Both the position numbers and the translations under genes were made by a program. A DNA stretch of 13,995 nt from Phoronis pallida. Lineage: Eukaryota > Phoronida > Phoronidae. Position 1 is the stretch's first letter, and every line of letters begins with the position of its first letter. The stretch covers positions 1 to 13,995 of the forward strand of contig JAOXYC010107776.1 of the NCBI GenBank assembly GCA_028565715.1, written 5' to 3'. The notes under the pieces are model-generated. The model saw only the letters and a program-made list of their open reading frames with translations. It ran no database searches and was not told the origin of the DNA. Below, one piece after another: positions 1 through 9,066 of this stretch.

Positions 1-85
1 TAAATGGCGGTCCCCCGTTGCTATAATGCCAGAAATGGCCCTTGCGACGGGCTATAAAAACAAACAAACAACAACAACAACATAT
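1..85 (+). repeat. 3' end of a SINE-like element with A-rich tail
   Basis: The sequence 'cccttgcgacgg' followed by 'ctataaaaacaaacaaac' and an (aac)n run looks like the 3' end and simple-sequence tail of a tRNA-derived SINE of the kind common in mollusc genomes. The 5' part lies outside the window. The family is not named because it rests on pattern memory only. Confidence 0.45.
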
Positions 86-119
86 ATGTTTAATTTTATT
101 AAAATGGTTACTTTAAAGG

Positions 120-276
120 CTGAAGCCGCTTGGACCAACCATGGACTGCCATTTAATGTGCTCTTTCGAGGCACAGGTGCTAGTGGCAAGCCAAAATTTT
201 CAACCCTGGGCATTGAAACAGGGATCCCGAATTCATATCCAAATGCTTTAACCACTCGGCTAACGATGCTAGCTAT
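120..276 (-). repeat. tRNA-derived SINE-like head (Ser/Leu-type A box), minus strand
   Basis: On the minus strand TAGCCGAGTGG (252-262) matches the RNA polymerase III A-box consensus and continues as 'ttaaagc', as in tRNA-Ser/Leu D arms. About 33 bases downstream GTTTCAATGCC (209-219) is a decayed B box. No complete tRNA fold is evident, so this is a tRNA-derived repeat and not a tRNA gene. The 87- and 67-codon open frames across it are incidental. Confidence 0.5.
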
Positions 277-518
277 CAGTATAAATTGATTTCTTTTGAA
301 CTTTAAATTAATTCATTATAAAAGAAGTTTCAAATACAAATTTTTCTTAATTCATCTTAATAGTGAGAAAGTTACAAAAATCACAAAGATTTTGTCATAT
401 AAGTCAAGAAAATTGTACTTGATATTTTACATTCTCATGTGACCAATACAATGCAAGTAGTAAAAATTCAATAGAAAGTGTAATTAGCGTATAATTCCAT
501 GATTCTCTGTTTTAACAG

Positions 519-2393
519 GAAAACAAACTAGAGTTTGCTGTCAAAGATATTCTGTTATCTGCCGGAGCTGATGACTATGTGCCTTTGTTTGCCCGACACA
601 GAATCAGTATAGAGACAATGATGCAACTCAGTGAAGAGGATATTAAACAGGTAAGTTAGTATATACTGGGTTTGGGGCTGATTATTACATGACACAGAAT
701 CAGTATAGAGACCATGATGCAACTCCGTGAAGAGGATATTAAACAGGTAAGTTAATACATACTGGATTAGGGGCTGATAATTAGTTACAACTCAGTGAGG
801 AGGAAATCAAATAAGTTACAGCTATTCTAGGTTAGAGACGATTGGGGCCCACAACTCCATTACATAATAGCATCATTCGATTTCAGACAATCTACTTGTT
901 TTGTAATATTTGAAAAGACAGAAAAAATCCGAACTGGACTGGGATATGTTTTGTAATATGATTGAGTTTCTGGGTCTCTGTTGTCTTATTTGACAAACAC
1001 AGACAAATTTACACTGTACTTACAACACATAAGGGTAATCTAGAAGGAATTTCACATAACAGGCAATGCCATCTTGAGATAAGGTTACAAACATTTTATC
1101 CAAACAGGGAGAATAAGTCACTGTAAACAAAAATTCTAACACACTCTGTGTTGTGGCTTTCCACAAAACAATGTTTCAAGATTTTTATTCTTTATTTCAG
1201 ATGGGTGTTCATGAGCTAGGTCTACGGCGTAACATACTGACTGCCATCAAGGATTACTGTCAACAGGAGAAGAAGGCTGGTGAGAAGATGAAGGACATTG
1301 AAGGGGAGAAACTTGATACTTTGGTATGTAGCTTTTCTTTTAATTGTACATTCCTCTTATTTTAACGTTTTCATTTGAAACATTTTAGCAAACCATTTAT
1401 AAGTAAAGGATAATAAACAAGACTATCTTAAGTCTAGACCCTCATCTTAGTCTTATGTTCCCATGATTTTGCATTGTATACCTTCTTCATATTTTAATTT
1501 TACAGCATGAGTTTGTTCTCAATTCCTGACATTATGTAAACAGGTGAATTATTGTGTTCCAGATGCAATACAATCAAAGACTTATTAGTATTAAGTTGAT
1601 ATTACTAGTATTAAGTTGATATTTTTTATTTTGCCAGTATTTTGTCCATTTTTGGATCATTCAAATTTTTTTGCATTAAGATTATTTTAATATCTTTATG
1701 CAAAGACATTTGAACTATCTTACAAAATACTTGTACTGAATATTGTCCAGTGAAAGTGCAATTATTATAATATTGTGCCTGTTATAGTAAGTTCCACACT
1801 TTTCGGTTTATTTTCAGGCGTCGGTATCAGAAGAGCCCCACCCATCACCCTCTGCACCTGAAGTGCCTTTAGAAGTCAAGGCTAGGATACATACTGAATG
1901 TGTTGTGTGTATGGATAAAAAGGTAAGTTCTAAACAACATTGTCTAAAGTAATCCAAGGTGTGAGAATGTCTGAGAGTAAATCCTCCCTGTCAAAGTATG
2001 AAAGAAACTCCCTGTTCAAAGGCCGGAAAAGCTTGATCATTTACCGTAGTCACCCCGGGGTAGTCACCCACATTTATTTTTTCTCTCCATGAAATGTGCA
2101 AATCCAATTCATTTGAAATATGATTTGAGAAAGTGTTGAGGTTACATTACTGGGGTAATTATCTGGCTGGGAAAACGTTTTTTGAACAAATGATTATCTA
2201 ATTTTGTTGATTTCTTTTTCAGTCGACTGTGATATTCCTGAACTGCGGCCATGTCTGTTGTTGTGATGTGTGTTCTGTCTCACTCAAGGACTGCCCTCTG
2301 TGTCGCCAGCCTGTTGTACAGAGAATTGTTCTACAACACACGTATGAACCATTCAACAATGACAAGGTTGAAGGGACTGTTCACATGGTATAA
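519..2393 (+). CDS. LRSAM1: E3 ubiquitin-protein ligase LRSAM1, C-terminal four coding exons (5' part outside the window)
   Basis: Coding exons are 519-650, 1201-1323, 1818-1922 and 2223-2393, all joined in phase 0 with GT-AG introns; the stop is TAA at 2391-2393. They give 176 residues. Exons 1 and 2 form the SAM domain (EFAVKDILLSAGADDYVPLF through MGVHELGLRRNILTAI). Exon 3 has a PSAP motif and opens the RING (ECVVC); exon 4 completes it (NCGHVCCC, then CPLCRQ), so the C-x2-C, C-x-H, C-x2-C, C-x2-C metal ligands are all present. Known role in the family: a cytoplasmic RING E3 that ubiquitinates TSG101 and acts in endosomal sorting and antibacterial autophagy. The N-terminal leucine-rich repeats and coiled coil lie upstream of the window. 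The end is unusual: a tail runs past the usual short post-RING end, and the terminal segment is tandemly repeated into the 3' UTR. Confidence 0.95.
595..848 (+). repeat. Tandem duplication of the SAM-exon 3' end with its splice donor
   Basis: A 96-bp unit beginning 'gacacagaatcagtatagag' starts at 595 and again at 691, about 90% identical. It covers the last 56 bases of the exon, the donor (gtaagt at 651 and again at 747) and some intron. A third, more degenerate copy runs from about 788 to 848. The 56 coding-derived bases differ at only two positions between the first two copies. Extending the exon to the second donor would read an in-frame TAG at 657-659. Confidence 0.9.
906..945 (-). repeat. 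Decayed fragment of the tRNA-related repeat also seen near 3790-3860
   Basis: 'gacagaaaaaatccgaac' and 'gactgggat' closely match 'gacagaaaaattcagaac' and 'gactgggaat' near 3796-3825, in the same order and orientation. It sits in the LRSAM1 intron 651-1200. Confidence 0.5.
1586..1623. repeat. Two-copy 20-bp tandem repeat in an LRSAM1 intron
   Basis: The unit 'tagtattaagttgatatt' occurs at 1586 and again at 1606, 20 bp apart, inside intron 1324-1817. Nothing else is recognisable in that 494-bp intron. Confidence 0.7.
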
Positions 2394-2910
2394 TTCTGGA
2401 CAACCTGTTGTACAGAAAATAGTTCTACAACACAAATACGAACCATTCAACAATGACAAGGTTGAAGGGACTGTTCACATGGTATAGTTCTGAACAACCT
2501 GTTGTACAGAGAATTGTTATACAACACACATATGAACCATTCAACAATGACTAGGTTGAACTTGAAGGGACAGTTCACATGGTGTAATTCTGGACAACCT
2601 GTTGTACAGAGAATTATTCTGCAACACTCGTGCCAGCCTTCTAACAGTAACACGGTTGAAGAACTATTTTCATGGTTTAGTTAAAATGTAGTTTTTATAC
2701 AGAGGATTGTTCTACAACACTCATACCAGCCTGTTGACAGTAACAAGGTTGAAAGAACTATTCACGTGATGTAGTTTTCAACAGACAAAACAACTTTTTG
2801 CAAACTGTTGTACGGAGATTTGTGCTACAATAACAAGGTTGAAGGGACTATTTACATGTTGTTCAACACTCACAAAAACTATTCAACAATTACAAGGTCA
2901 TTGGAACAGT
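2307..2910 (+). repeat. Decaying tandem array copied from the LRSAM1 terminal exon, running through the 3' UTR
   Basis: About six copies of a unit of roughly 94 bp start at 2307 (the coding copy, encoding QPVVQRIVLQH), 2401, 2495 and 2595. Further copies are recognised from 'tacagagg' at 2698 and 'tacggag' at 2811, with a possible fragment after 2865. Spacings are 94, 94, 100, 93 and 113. Copies 2 and 3 are very close to the coding copy; the later ones are progressively diverged and indel-bearing. Because 94 is not a multiple of 3, later copies lie in other frames and after the stop at 2391-2393, so they are best read as untranslated. Confidence 0.88.
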
Positions 2911-3185
2911 CCACTGATATACCAGTGTCCAACACCATATTTTAAAGCAATGGTTTTCTCAAAATTTCACCAGATGTGATTGTCATGCGGAACAGAGCTT
3001 GTTGCCACATATATTTTGAGGAGCCTTTCAACAAACCAAATGTGAAGAAACTGAGGAATTGATTGTCTGTAGACATGGACTAATTTGATGTGTGAATGGT
3101 AAGGAGTCAGTTCATACCGTACCCAAGTTCTACCCATAAACACATTTTAAAACACTTCTTTTTAGTTCATCTGTATTTTATTAAA
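2394..3185 (+). other. Presumed LRSAM1 3' UTR with candidate polyadenylation signal
   Basis: The tandem array fills the first 500 bases. ATTAAA at 3180-3185 is a plausible polyadenylation signal. The transcript end is inferred and not visible directly. Confidence 0.4.
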
Positions 3186-3246
3186 GTCAGCAAGAGCAGG
3201 AATACTCTTAGTCTCATGTTTAAAAGCCGTTACCAGTTATAGGTAA

Positions 3247-3557
3247 ATAATTAAAATGATGAAAATTGATGAAATCTGGTATATTTCTATCAAAGACACT
3301 AAAATTCCAAACGTATGAAATTTTAGTGTGATAGAAATATACCATGATAAAAAATAATTTTAAAAAAAGTATGACGGTTAAAGTCGGTATATTTGAGTAA
3401 AAACTCCCGACGTTCCGGATTACTCCTTCATCAGGGGCTGAGTAAAAATAAATGACAAATACAGTACAGGTAGCTCTGACAACATATAATTATATGAATG
3501 GAATAAGTTAACAATATAGAAATATACCAGTTTGTCAATTTTAGTCATTTTAATTAT
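3247..3557. mobile_element. Fold-back (MITE-like) element downstream of LRSAM1
   Basis: The arm 3247-3290 ('ataattaaaatgatgaaaat' through 'tggtatatttctat') is largely the reverse complement of 3516-3557. The inner half of the left arm also pairs with a second inverted copy: 3278-3306 against 3319-3343, giving a compact hairpin. Between the arms is 'aaactcccgacgttccggat...ccttcatcaggggctg' (3401-3437), a motif I associate with dispersed non-autonomous repeats in marine invertebrates. No transposase is encoded. Confidence 0.6.
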
Positions 3558-3784
3558 GTATTTTATTACCTCTTGTTACACCATGTGAAGAATAGTATTC
3601 ACGTTTGAAGAAGTGTAAAGAACGAAATTGTACCCCGATTCACTTTTGTATCGTGCACATGTGGCACTATTTACTTGTTACATCTCCGTGATGTAACGCA
3701 GCAATGGTTATTTTACTTTTCATGTGTTTTTATACATGTATTAATGTTGTGTGGTTGTTATCAATCATATGTACTCCAGTGGTA

Positions 3785-3865
3785 AATTTAGAAGAGACAG
3801 AAAAATTCAGAACCCGACTGGGAATCGAACCCGGGTCTCCTATTTGTACTCTAGTGGGTTATAGT
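3785..3865 (-). repeat. tRNA-related repeat with perfect B box, minus strand
   Basis: On the minus strand GGTTCGATTCC (3821-3831) matches the tRNA T-arm/B-box consensus and lies inside 'gacccgggttcgattcccag'. No A box at the right distance and no tRNA cloverleaf could be made out, so I call it a SINE fragment. The overlapping 90-codon open frame starting at 3704 is not a gene. Confidence 0.55.
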
Positions 3866-5000
3866 GTTTTTAAATATTGTGTTGTCCAAACATGTCTATT
3901 TATCCAAATATATCACACTCGGGATAATAAATTAAATAAAACCAGGAACCCTCAAATGAAAGGACCTATGAAATAGCATGTCATGTGAACACCAATTAGT
4001 AAAAAGGAACGTTCTTATTCAACCACCAAGTTCTTTCTGTTCAAATATGAAATGGAAATCCCTTGAATTGTTTTCTGACTTGTTCTGCAAACATATTCTT
4101 GAATGTTATTTACCTAATTTCCATTAGTAGAATGTTTTATTATCATTTCAATATAATTTTGAGTTATAAAAATGTTTGCTTCAACCACGGAATGCTGTAC
4201 ATGTCCCAAACCAACAGCAATGTACAATCACTAGAAATCGCAATACAAAGCAACTTGTGGAAATACTTGGAAAAGTTGCAAACCAGATAAAATGATGGCA
4301 AGGGAGACTCGATTTCTTAGAAATGGTTTGTGCTTTTAATCATTTGCTGTTAACTTTGCTTATACTGAACCGTAGTATTTCACATGTTTATAAACAGGGA
4401 TTTGTTTTACACATGTACAAGACCATATAGTGGGTATTTGGCGCACACACCGTCACGGTATACAAAGTATTCTGTTTTTTTTTAAACAGTCTGTACTGTA
4501 CACTAAAGACTAACTGCAAAGTCTTGCACACGAAGATCAAAAATGGTGAAACTGAGTGTGACAATTTATAGCTAACTTGCAGGTTATTTTTGTTGCTTTT
4601 GAAAAACTGGGAGTGAAAACACATCCTTTGGCCAATTCGTAAAAATCTGTGAAACATGAAATGATTTTTAAAAGTGCATTTCATTTAAAAATCTTCAGAG
4701 GCTCAAACATGTAAATAAAGCAATAATCAGGTTTTTATTTCTTAATGGTGTTCATGTACCGTAGTCTTGTGTTGTGCAATGTGAATTTTCAACCTAATAA
4801 ATGTGTTTTCCATACCAACCTTCTTTTTTATAAAATATATGTTTTAAGGTCGAATTGAAAGGGACATTTCTCAGAAAAATGCGGAATGGCGCAAATCGCA
4901 CGTCATAGAATGAACACTGAGATAATTCATAATATCTCGCTTAACTGAAAATGTTCTTGCTAATCTGTAAGCAGATAGGGAAACAAGTGTAGGTTGTATA
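3866..5000. other. Intergenic stretch between convergent LRSAM1 and POLE3
   Basis: AT-rich sequence with only short, low-complexity open frames (for example 4063-4290 and 4388-4684 on the minus strand). None shows recognisable protein similarity, splice-compatible continuation or a domain. I see no RNA gene here. Confidence 0.5.
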
Positions 5001-5015
5001 AAAGTCTTATGAAAT

Positions 5016-5021
5016 TTTATT
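5016..5021 (-). terminator. Candidate POLE3 polyadenylation signal
   Basis: TTTATT on the plus strand reads AATAAA on the minus strand, about 455 bases after the POLE3 stop. Other weaker signals lie closer (for example ATTAAA near 5218), so the choice is tentative. Confidence 0.35.
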
Positions 5022-5408
5022 TACAAAATGTACAAATTCTTTAAACCACAGAACACTGACAGTCATTGCAAAATTACATTTATAAATGAAGATAGTGATA
5101 TTTTGGTTCAAAATATTCAGCACTGAAATTAATTTCAACATCTGCAACACAATTGAATATGTCACAAGAGTCATGAAAGGGAGTGTACCAATAACTTTTG
5201 TAGATTGGATTAAGTGATTTAATTCAAGTGATTGGTGACAAATATTTGCAGACAGAATGTCAAGCAAACATATTTTTGAGGCAGCACAACAATATATTTC
5301 CGAGATTTGACAATATCATTGAGACTTTGGAATTGTTAACAAAATGATACTTAATAAGTGTATTTTGGCAAAAAAATGATACTTTGTCAATAAATAGTGT
5401 ATGATTAA

Positions 5409-5460
5409 TGGACTTTTCATTAAAAGTCCAGATGTGGACTTTTCATTAAAAGTCCAGATG
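5409..5460. repeat. Two tandem 26-bp units, each a 9-bp-stem hairpin, in the POLE3 3' UTR
   Basis: The unit beginning TGGACTTTTCATTAAAAGTC (26 bp, ending CAGATG) is repeated exactly at 5409-5434 and 5435-5460. Each unit contains TGGACTTTT, a CATT loop and AAAAGTCCA, a perfect 9-bp stem. They lie 15-66 bases past the POLE3 stop codon and would be transcribed as two side-by-side stem-loops. Confidence 0.9.
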
Positions 5461-5474
5461 TTGCTGTTTTCTCC

Positions 5475-7400
5475 TTAATCATCCTCTTCCACCTCCTCTA
5501 CACTGTCGTCCTCACCCCCGTCATCATCCTCACCCTCCTCCCCGCCCCCCTCTTCACTCGCGTCATTGACCTCTATCACTTCGGGAGTGTCAGTGGAATC
5601 TCCCCCACCAGATGTGTCTGCTTGTTCCTTAGCTTTTTTCTTACGTTCTGTCTCCTCTTTTTTACCCTGCTGTAATTTTTTATAAGCTGCAAAATGGATA
5701 AGAATTATAGTTAGAGAATTTTTGATGATATAAACAAAATAGCAGTTGGGACAGTTTAAAATTTACTTGCTATACTACGACCCAACACAATTGGTTGTAT
5801 CAATTATCCACTAATTAAGTTCACCAAATTGGTATTAATTATTCCATAATTTGTAGTTCTTTTTTCAGTCACTAACCGTTTGAACAATATCCAAAAGAAA
5901 AATGTATTGACTCCATGAGTTATTGATGCGATTTGTTACTTCAGCATGTTAAAAATGGTTCAATAGTTTTCTCAAAAATCTACCCTTCAGAATATTTTGA
6001 CTGTTTGTGGAAGAAAGGTTGGGAAACACTAATTTTTCTAAAGTTAATATACATGCACTTTGTACCATACCTTCTAAACATTGTTTGAGTGGTTCAACAA
6101 ATCTTGCAAACTCCATCTCCTCCATTCCGTTCATAATGTCTTGTGCGTTTAATGTCTTTCTATTGGCCTTCATTGCAAAATTATTGGCACTGGAATGAAA
6201 AAAAATATTTAACTTTATTCAGTTGGTGATTATTTATTTTCTCCCAGTACAATAATTGCTTAAAACGTATTAAATTTATATGCATTATGATTAGAGTCTT
6301 TGTTTGGTAGAGACTCAATCAATTCTGTATCAGTCCCCAGTTTTAAAACACATTTGATAGATGGAAACTATTTTAATTTGAGCAAACAACCAAGGCATAT
6401 CATCGATTCACGTTTGGAACAAAGTTTTGTGAACCCAAACCAACACTATAGTTATCAAAACCAGTGCATGTCAAATAATTGAATGGGATCAGTTATTTGC
6501 CTTGCTAATTTACCAGTCTTTGAACTACCTGCATCTGCAATATTTATGGTAATTCAGAGATGGTGGGGTTACAAATGTTTGATTGAACAGCATAGCTAGC
6601 TTTATAATGAAAAATTATTCATTTCAAATTTATGCAATATGATAAGATTTGTTACCATGACGTTGCATATAATATGAAGACGCTTGCTGCTTTAGATATC
6701 GCCAGTCTGGCATCTTTAGATATATTCACTCCTTCGGGCACCTGTGGAAAGACAAAAAATCTTTTACAAAAAACATTGCACATTAGGACTATGAATTTGA
6801 TAAACATATGATGGTACCATATATTTGAGAAAACTATAATACATATTTATTAAAAAATTATGGTTCAGGCTAGCTTTGGTCAAAATTTGTCAAACTGAAA
6901 GCATGAATACGTTTCCCATTTTTAACCAGGTTTATAAATTAAATTAAATTAATAACTTGATAAATAAAAATGGATAAAATTCCAGAATAAAAACAAAGTT
7001 AAAATTCTGATGACTGTTACCGATTTAAAAACATATAAAAAGTTGAACAAATTTAAAATAAAATATGTAAAATGAGGCGTTATCGGAATAAAATGATCAA
7101 AATTTATTGTAAACATTCTGAGCAATGGCTCTTCCTCAGTACTCAATACTTTTTGAACTGAGGAGAAGCCATTGCTCGGAAAACGTTTACAATAAATTTT
7201 GATCATTTCATACCGATAACGCGACATTTTACATATTTTATTTTAAATATGTTCAACTTTTGATAAAATGGACTTTGGTCATTTTTTCTTTTACATACAA
7301 CTTTCTTTGGCCTTTTAATAGTTATCAAACTTACTGCCTCTTTGATAATACGAGTTACTACAGCTGTCGGTAGATTGAGATCTTCAGGTCTCTCAGCCAT
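5475..7400 (-). CDS. POLE3: DNA polymerase epsilon subunit 3 / CHRAC17 histone-fold protein, complete
   Basis: Four coding exons in transcript order: 7400-7335, 6741-6656, 6189-6071 and 5686-5475, with intron phases 0, 2 and 1 and GT-AG borders. They encode about 160 residues (human about 147). The start [20 protein letters not shown] matches the family start. Exons 2 and 3 carry the histone fold ([48 protein letters not shown]). The last exon gives a lysine-rich stretch followed by a long Glu/Asp/Gly tail. Known role: pairs with POLE4 as an H2A/H2B-like dimer in the leading-strand polymerase, acts as a parental histone chaperone, and pairs with CHRAC1 in the CHRAC remodelling complex; nuclear. 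A likely acceptor 'gattttcag' just 8 bases before the ATG implies a 5' UTR intron. Confidence 0.96.
7038..7261. mobile_element. 224-bp fold-back (long inverted repeat) in POLE3 intron 1
   Basis: Arms 7038-7140 and 7157-7261 are near-complete reverse complements around a 16-base loop. Paired blocks include AAAAGTTGAAC, TAAAATAAAATATGTAAAAT, GCGTTATCGG, ATGATCAAAATTTATTGTAA and GAGCAATGGCT. The element lies within the intron 6742-7334 and encodes nothing; the open frames over it are shadows. It resembles a non-autonomous fold-back DNA transposon. Target-site duplications were not clear. Confidence 0.85.
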
Positions 7401-7408
7401 CTTTGGTT

Positions 7409-9066
7409 CTGAAAATCAAAAAGAATAATATGTCATTTCTAAAGATTCTTTGAGACTTTATGAGTGAATCAGATATTGAATTAAAAAACATCTTTAATTT
7501 ATCAATAATAATTTTTGCACATGATTTTGTGATCCCTCATCTGCTTATTGAATTCCTGTCGATTGAAACACATTGAACGAACAAGAGATTGTTCAACTGG
7601 TACCCATTTCCATTCAAAACTAATAGATGTCAGCCGGATGAGACTGAGGGTACACTACAAGGAAAAAGAATTTTAAATTATTGAGTTTTAAGGCTCCGTC
7701 TGCTGAGCGTACATTGTACCATGAATTTCTGAAGAGCAACCCTTCTGAAAGAGCGCCCAGGTACCTCACTGGAATTAGGACAAAAATTGGGGTGATCATT
7801 ATTTTTCGGTTTGGACATATTTTAACTGTACATCGCTACTAGCGAACGTTGTATTATCAATTATTGAAATACAATGTTTTCATCCGTTTCTTTTACACAG
7901 TTTGGTTATTTTTGTTGCCAATTCATGTTACTGCCCAAGTTACTCTTTATCGAAAACAATACGTTACAGTTGATATCAGTTATCTTGACGATCCGTAAAG
8001 ATATTTCATCAAGTCACAAGTCAACACCTTAGTTACAGAATTATACTGTGTCGACATACTGTTGACGATGTCCACAGTCAGTCCTGCGACATAATATCGT
8101 AGAGATCTACCTTCCAGAGACAAAGACAATATCCCATTTATTTGACTACTTCGAAAGATGGTGCTGCCCATAAATAAACGCGGGGAATTATAACCAAGAC
8201 AAGGCAGCCTGAATAGATTTCCGGAAGAAGCGAAGGTAGTCACATGCTCAGCAATAAGCTCTGCTCAGATGGATGTAAGGATTAGGGGTGGGAAGACACC
8301 TCTCCAGGAGTTTCGCGAATTTCATTGACTAAATAACGGGTATCGTGCGACGTGTTGCATTCTGCACAGTGACCTGAATTGCTCACTGACGAAGATAGCA
8401 AAGTGATGTTAGCGTCGGCCCAGAATTATAAACGACTAACGACACCTGGCGGCCACCAAGGACACCCAGCGAATGTGATTGTGGGTGATCGGCAAGGGAA
8501 GAAAAGACAAGAGTTTCCTTCGAATTAAGGTACAATTAGTGAATTAAAAGACATCAGAAAACATAAGAAAAGTCAATGGGGCAATCTGAATTCGTTTAAA
8601 TGTAATAATCAGTCACATATTTAAAGAAATACCTAAAATTAAAGTTCAAAACAACAGCTTTGTCTTGCGGAGGAAACGGAAGTTCTCAAAATATGGCGCG
8701 TAAGCAAGACGGACAAACATCCTTTTCGACACAAATAAGATTTACAACTCTTTCATAAATCACATACAAACACATGCAATTTTATCAATAAATTATGATT
8801 TTGAGTACCCCAATTGAAAATAAATTACTAGGAAATTGTGTTAATATATAAGAATAACTGGGTCGTGTAGTACCGCGCATGCGTAATCAAGGGGAAGGTG
8901 AGTCGAAAAGGAAAATTTTGAAAAAGTTGCTCCTTTTGTGGGGTTTGTTTTGAAACAATTTTGACTAGAACCGATGAATTTGTTTCAACATTTCTGAATA
9001 TCAAGCATTGCTCTATCACGAACATTCAGTCTTTACGTTGTCCATACTAAATAGCCCCGTGTTCAC
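7409..9066. other. Upstream region between POLE3 and the next plus-strand gene
   Basis: No convincing coding exon is seen. The stretch should hold the POLE3 promoter and any 5' UTR exon. ETS-like ACGGAAGT lies at 8676-8683 near 'atggcgcg', and an NRF-1-like site and a donor lie near 8874-8898. The 87-codon minus-strand frame at 7980-8243 shows no recognisable domain. Confidence 0.45.
8874..8903 (+). promoter_or_regulatory. NRF-1-like element beside a strong splice donor (candidate promoter / 5' UTR exon)
   Basis: CGCGCATGCGTA (8874-8885) closely resembles the palindromic NRF-1 site found in promoters of housekeeping and mitochondrial genes. GAAG|gtgagt (donor at 8898) follows at once. It could end a non-coding first exon of the gene at 9067 or of CSNK2B. 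The sequence alone cannot decide which. Confidence 0.4.

Noticed and set aside
595-848. A CRISPR-like or satellite array
   Set aside because: The repeats are copies of a coding exon end with its donor, in a eukaryotic intron, with no regular spacers.
2251-2487. A 78-codon plus-strand open frame over the LRSAM1 RING exon
   Set aside because: It is in a different frame from the RING and its later part reads the tandem 3' UTR copies; the RING frame has the recognisable C3HC4 protein.
3821-3831. A genuine tRNA gene on the minus strand
   Set aside because: The B box is perfect but no A box, acceptor stem or anticodon arm could be fitted around it.
3704-3976. A 90-codon open frame between LRSAM1 and POLE3
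   Set aside because: It reads through a tRNA-related repeat on the opposite strand and shows no domain.
6949-7227. A 92-codon minus-strand open frame in POLE3 intron 1
   Set aside because: It lies across the fold-back repeat; the real POLE3 exons flank it.
7980-8243. An 87-codon minus-strand open frame upstream of POLE3
   Set aside because: No similarity, no splice-compatible partner exon toward POLE3, and a composition not unlike surrounding sequence. It remains a weak possibility.
8425-8465. A CTCF-like site near 'cacctggcggccaccaagg'
   Set aside because: The match to the core consensus is too weak to support from sequence alone.
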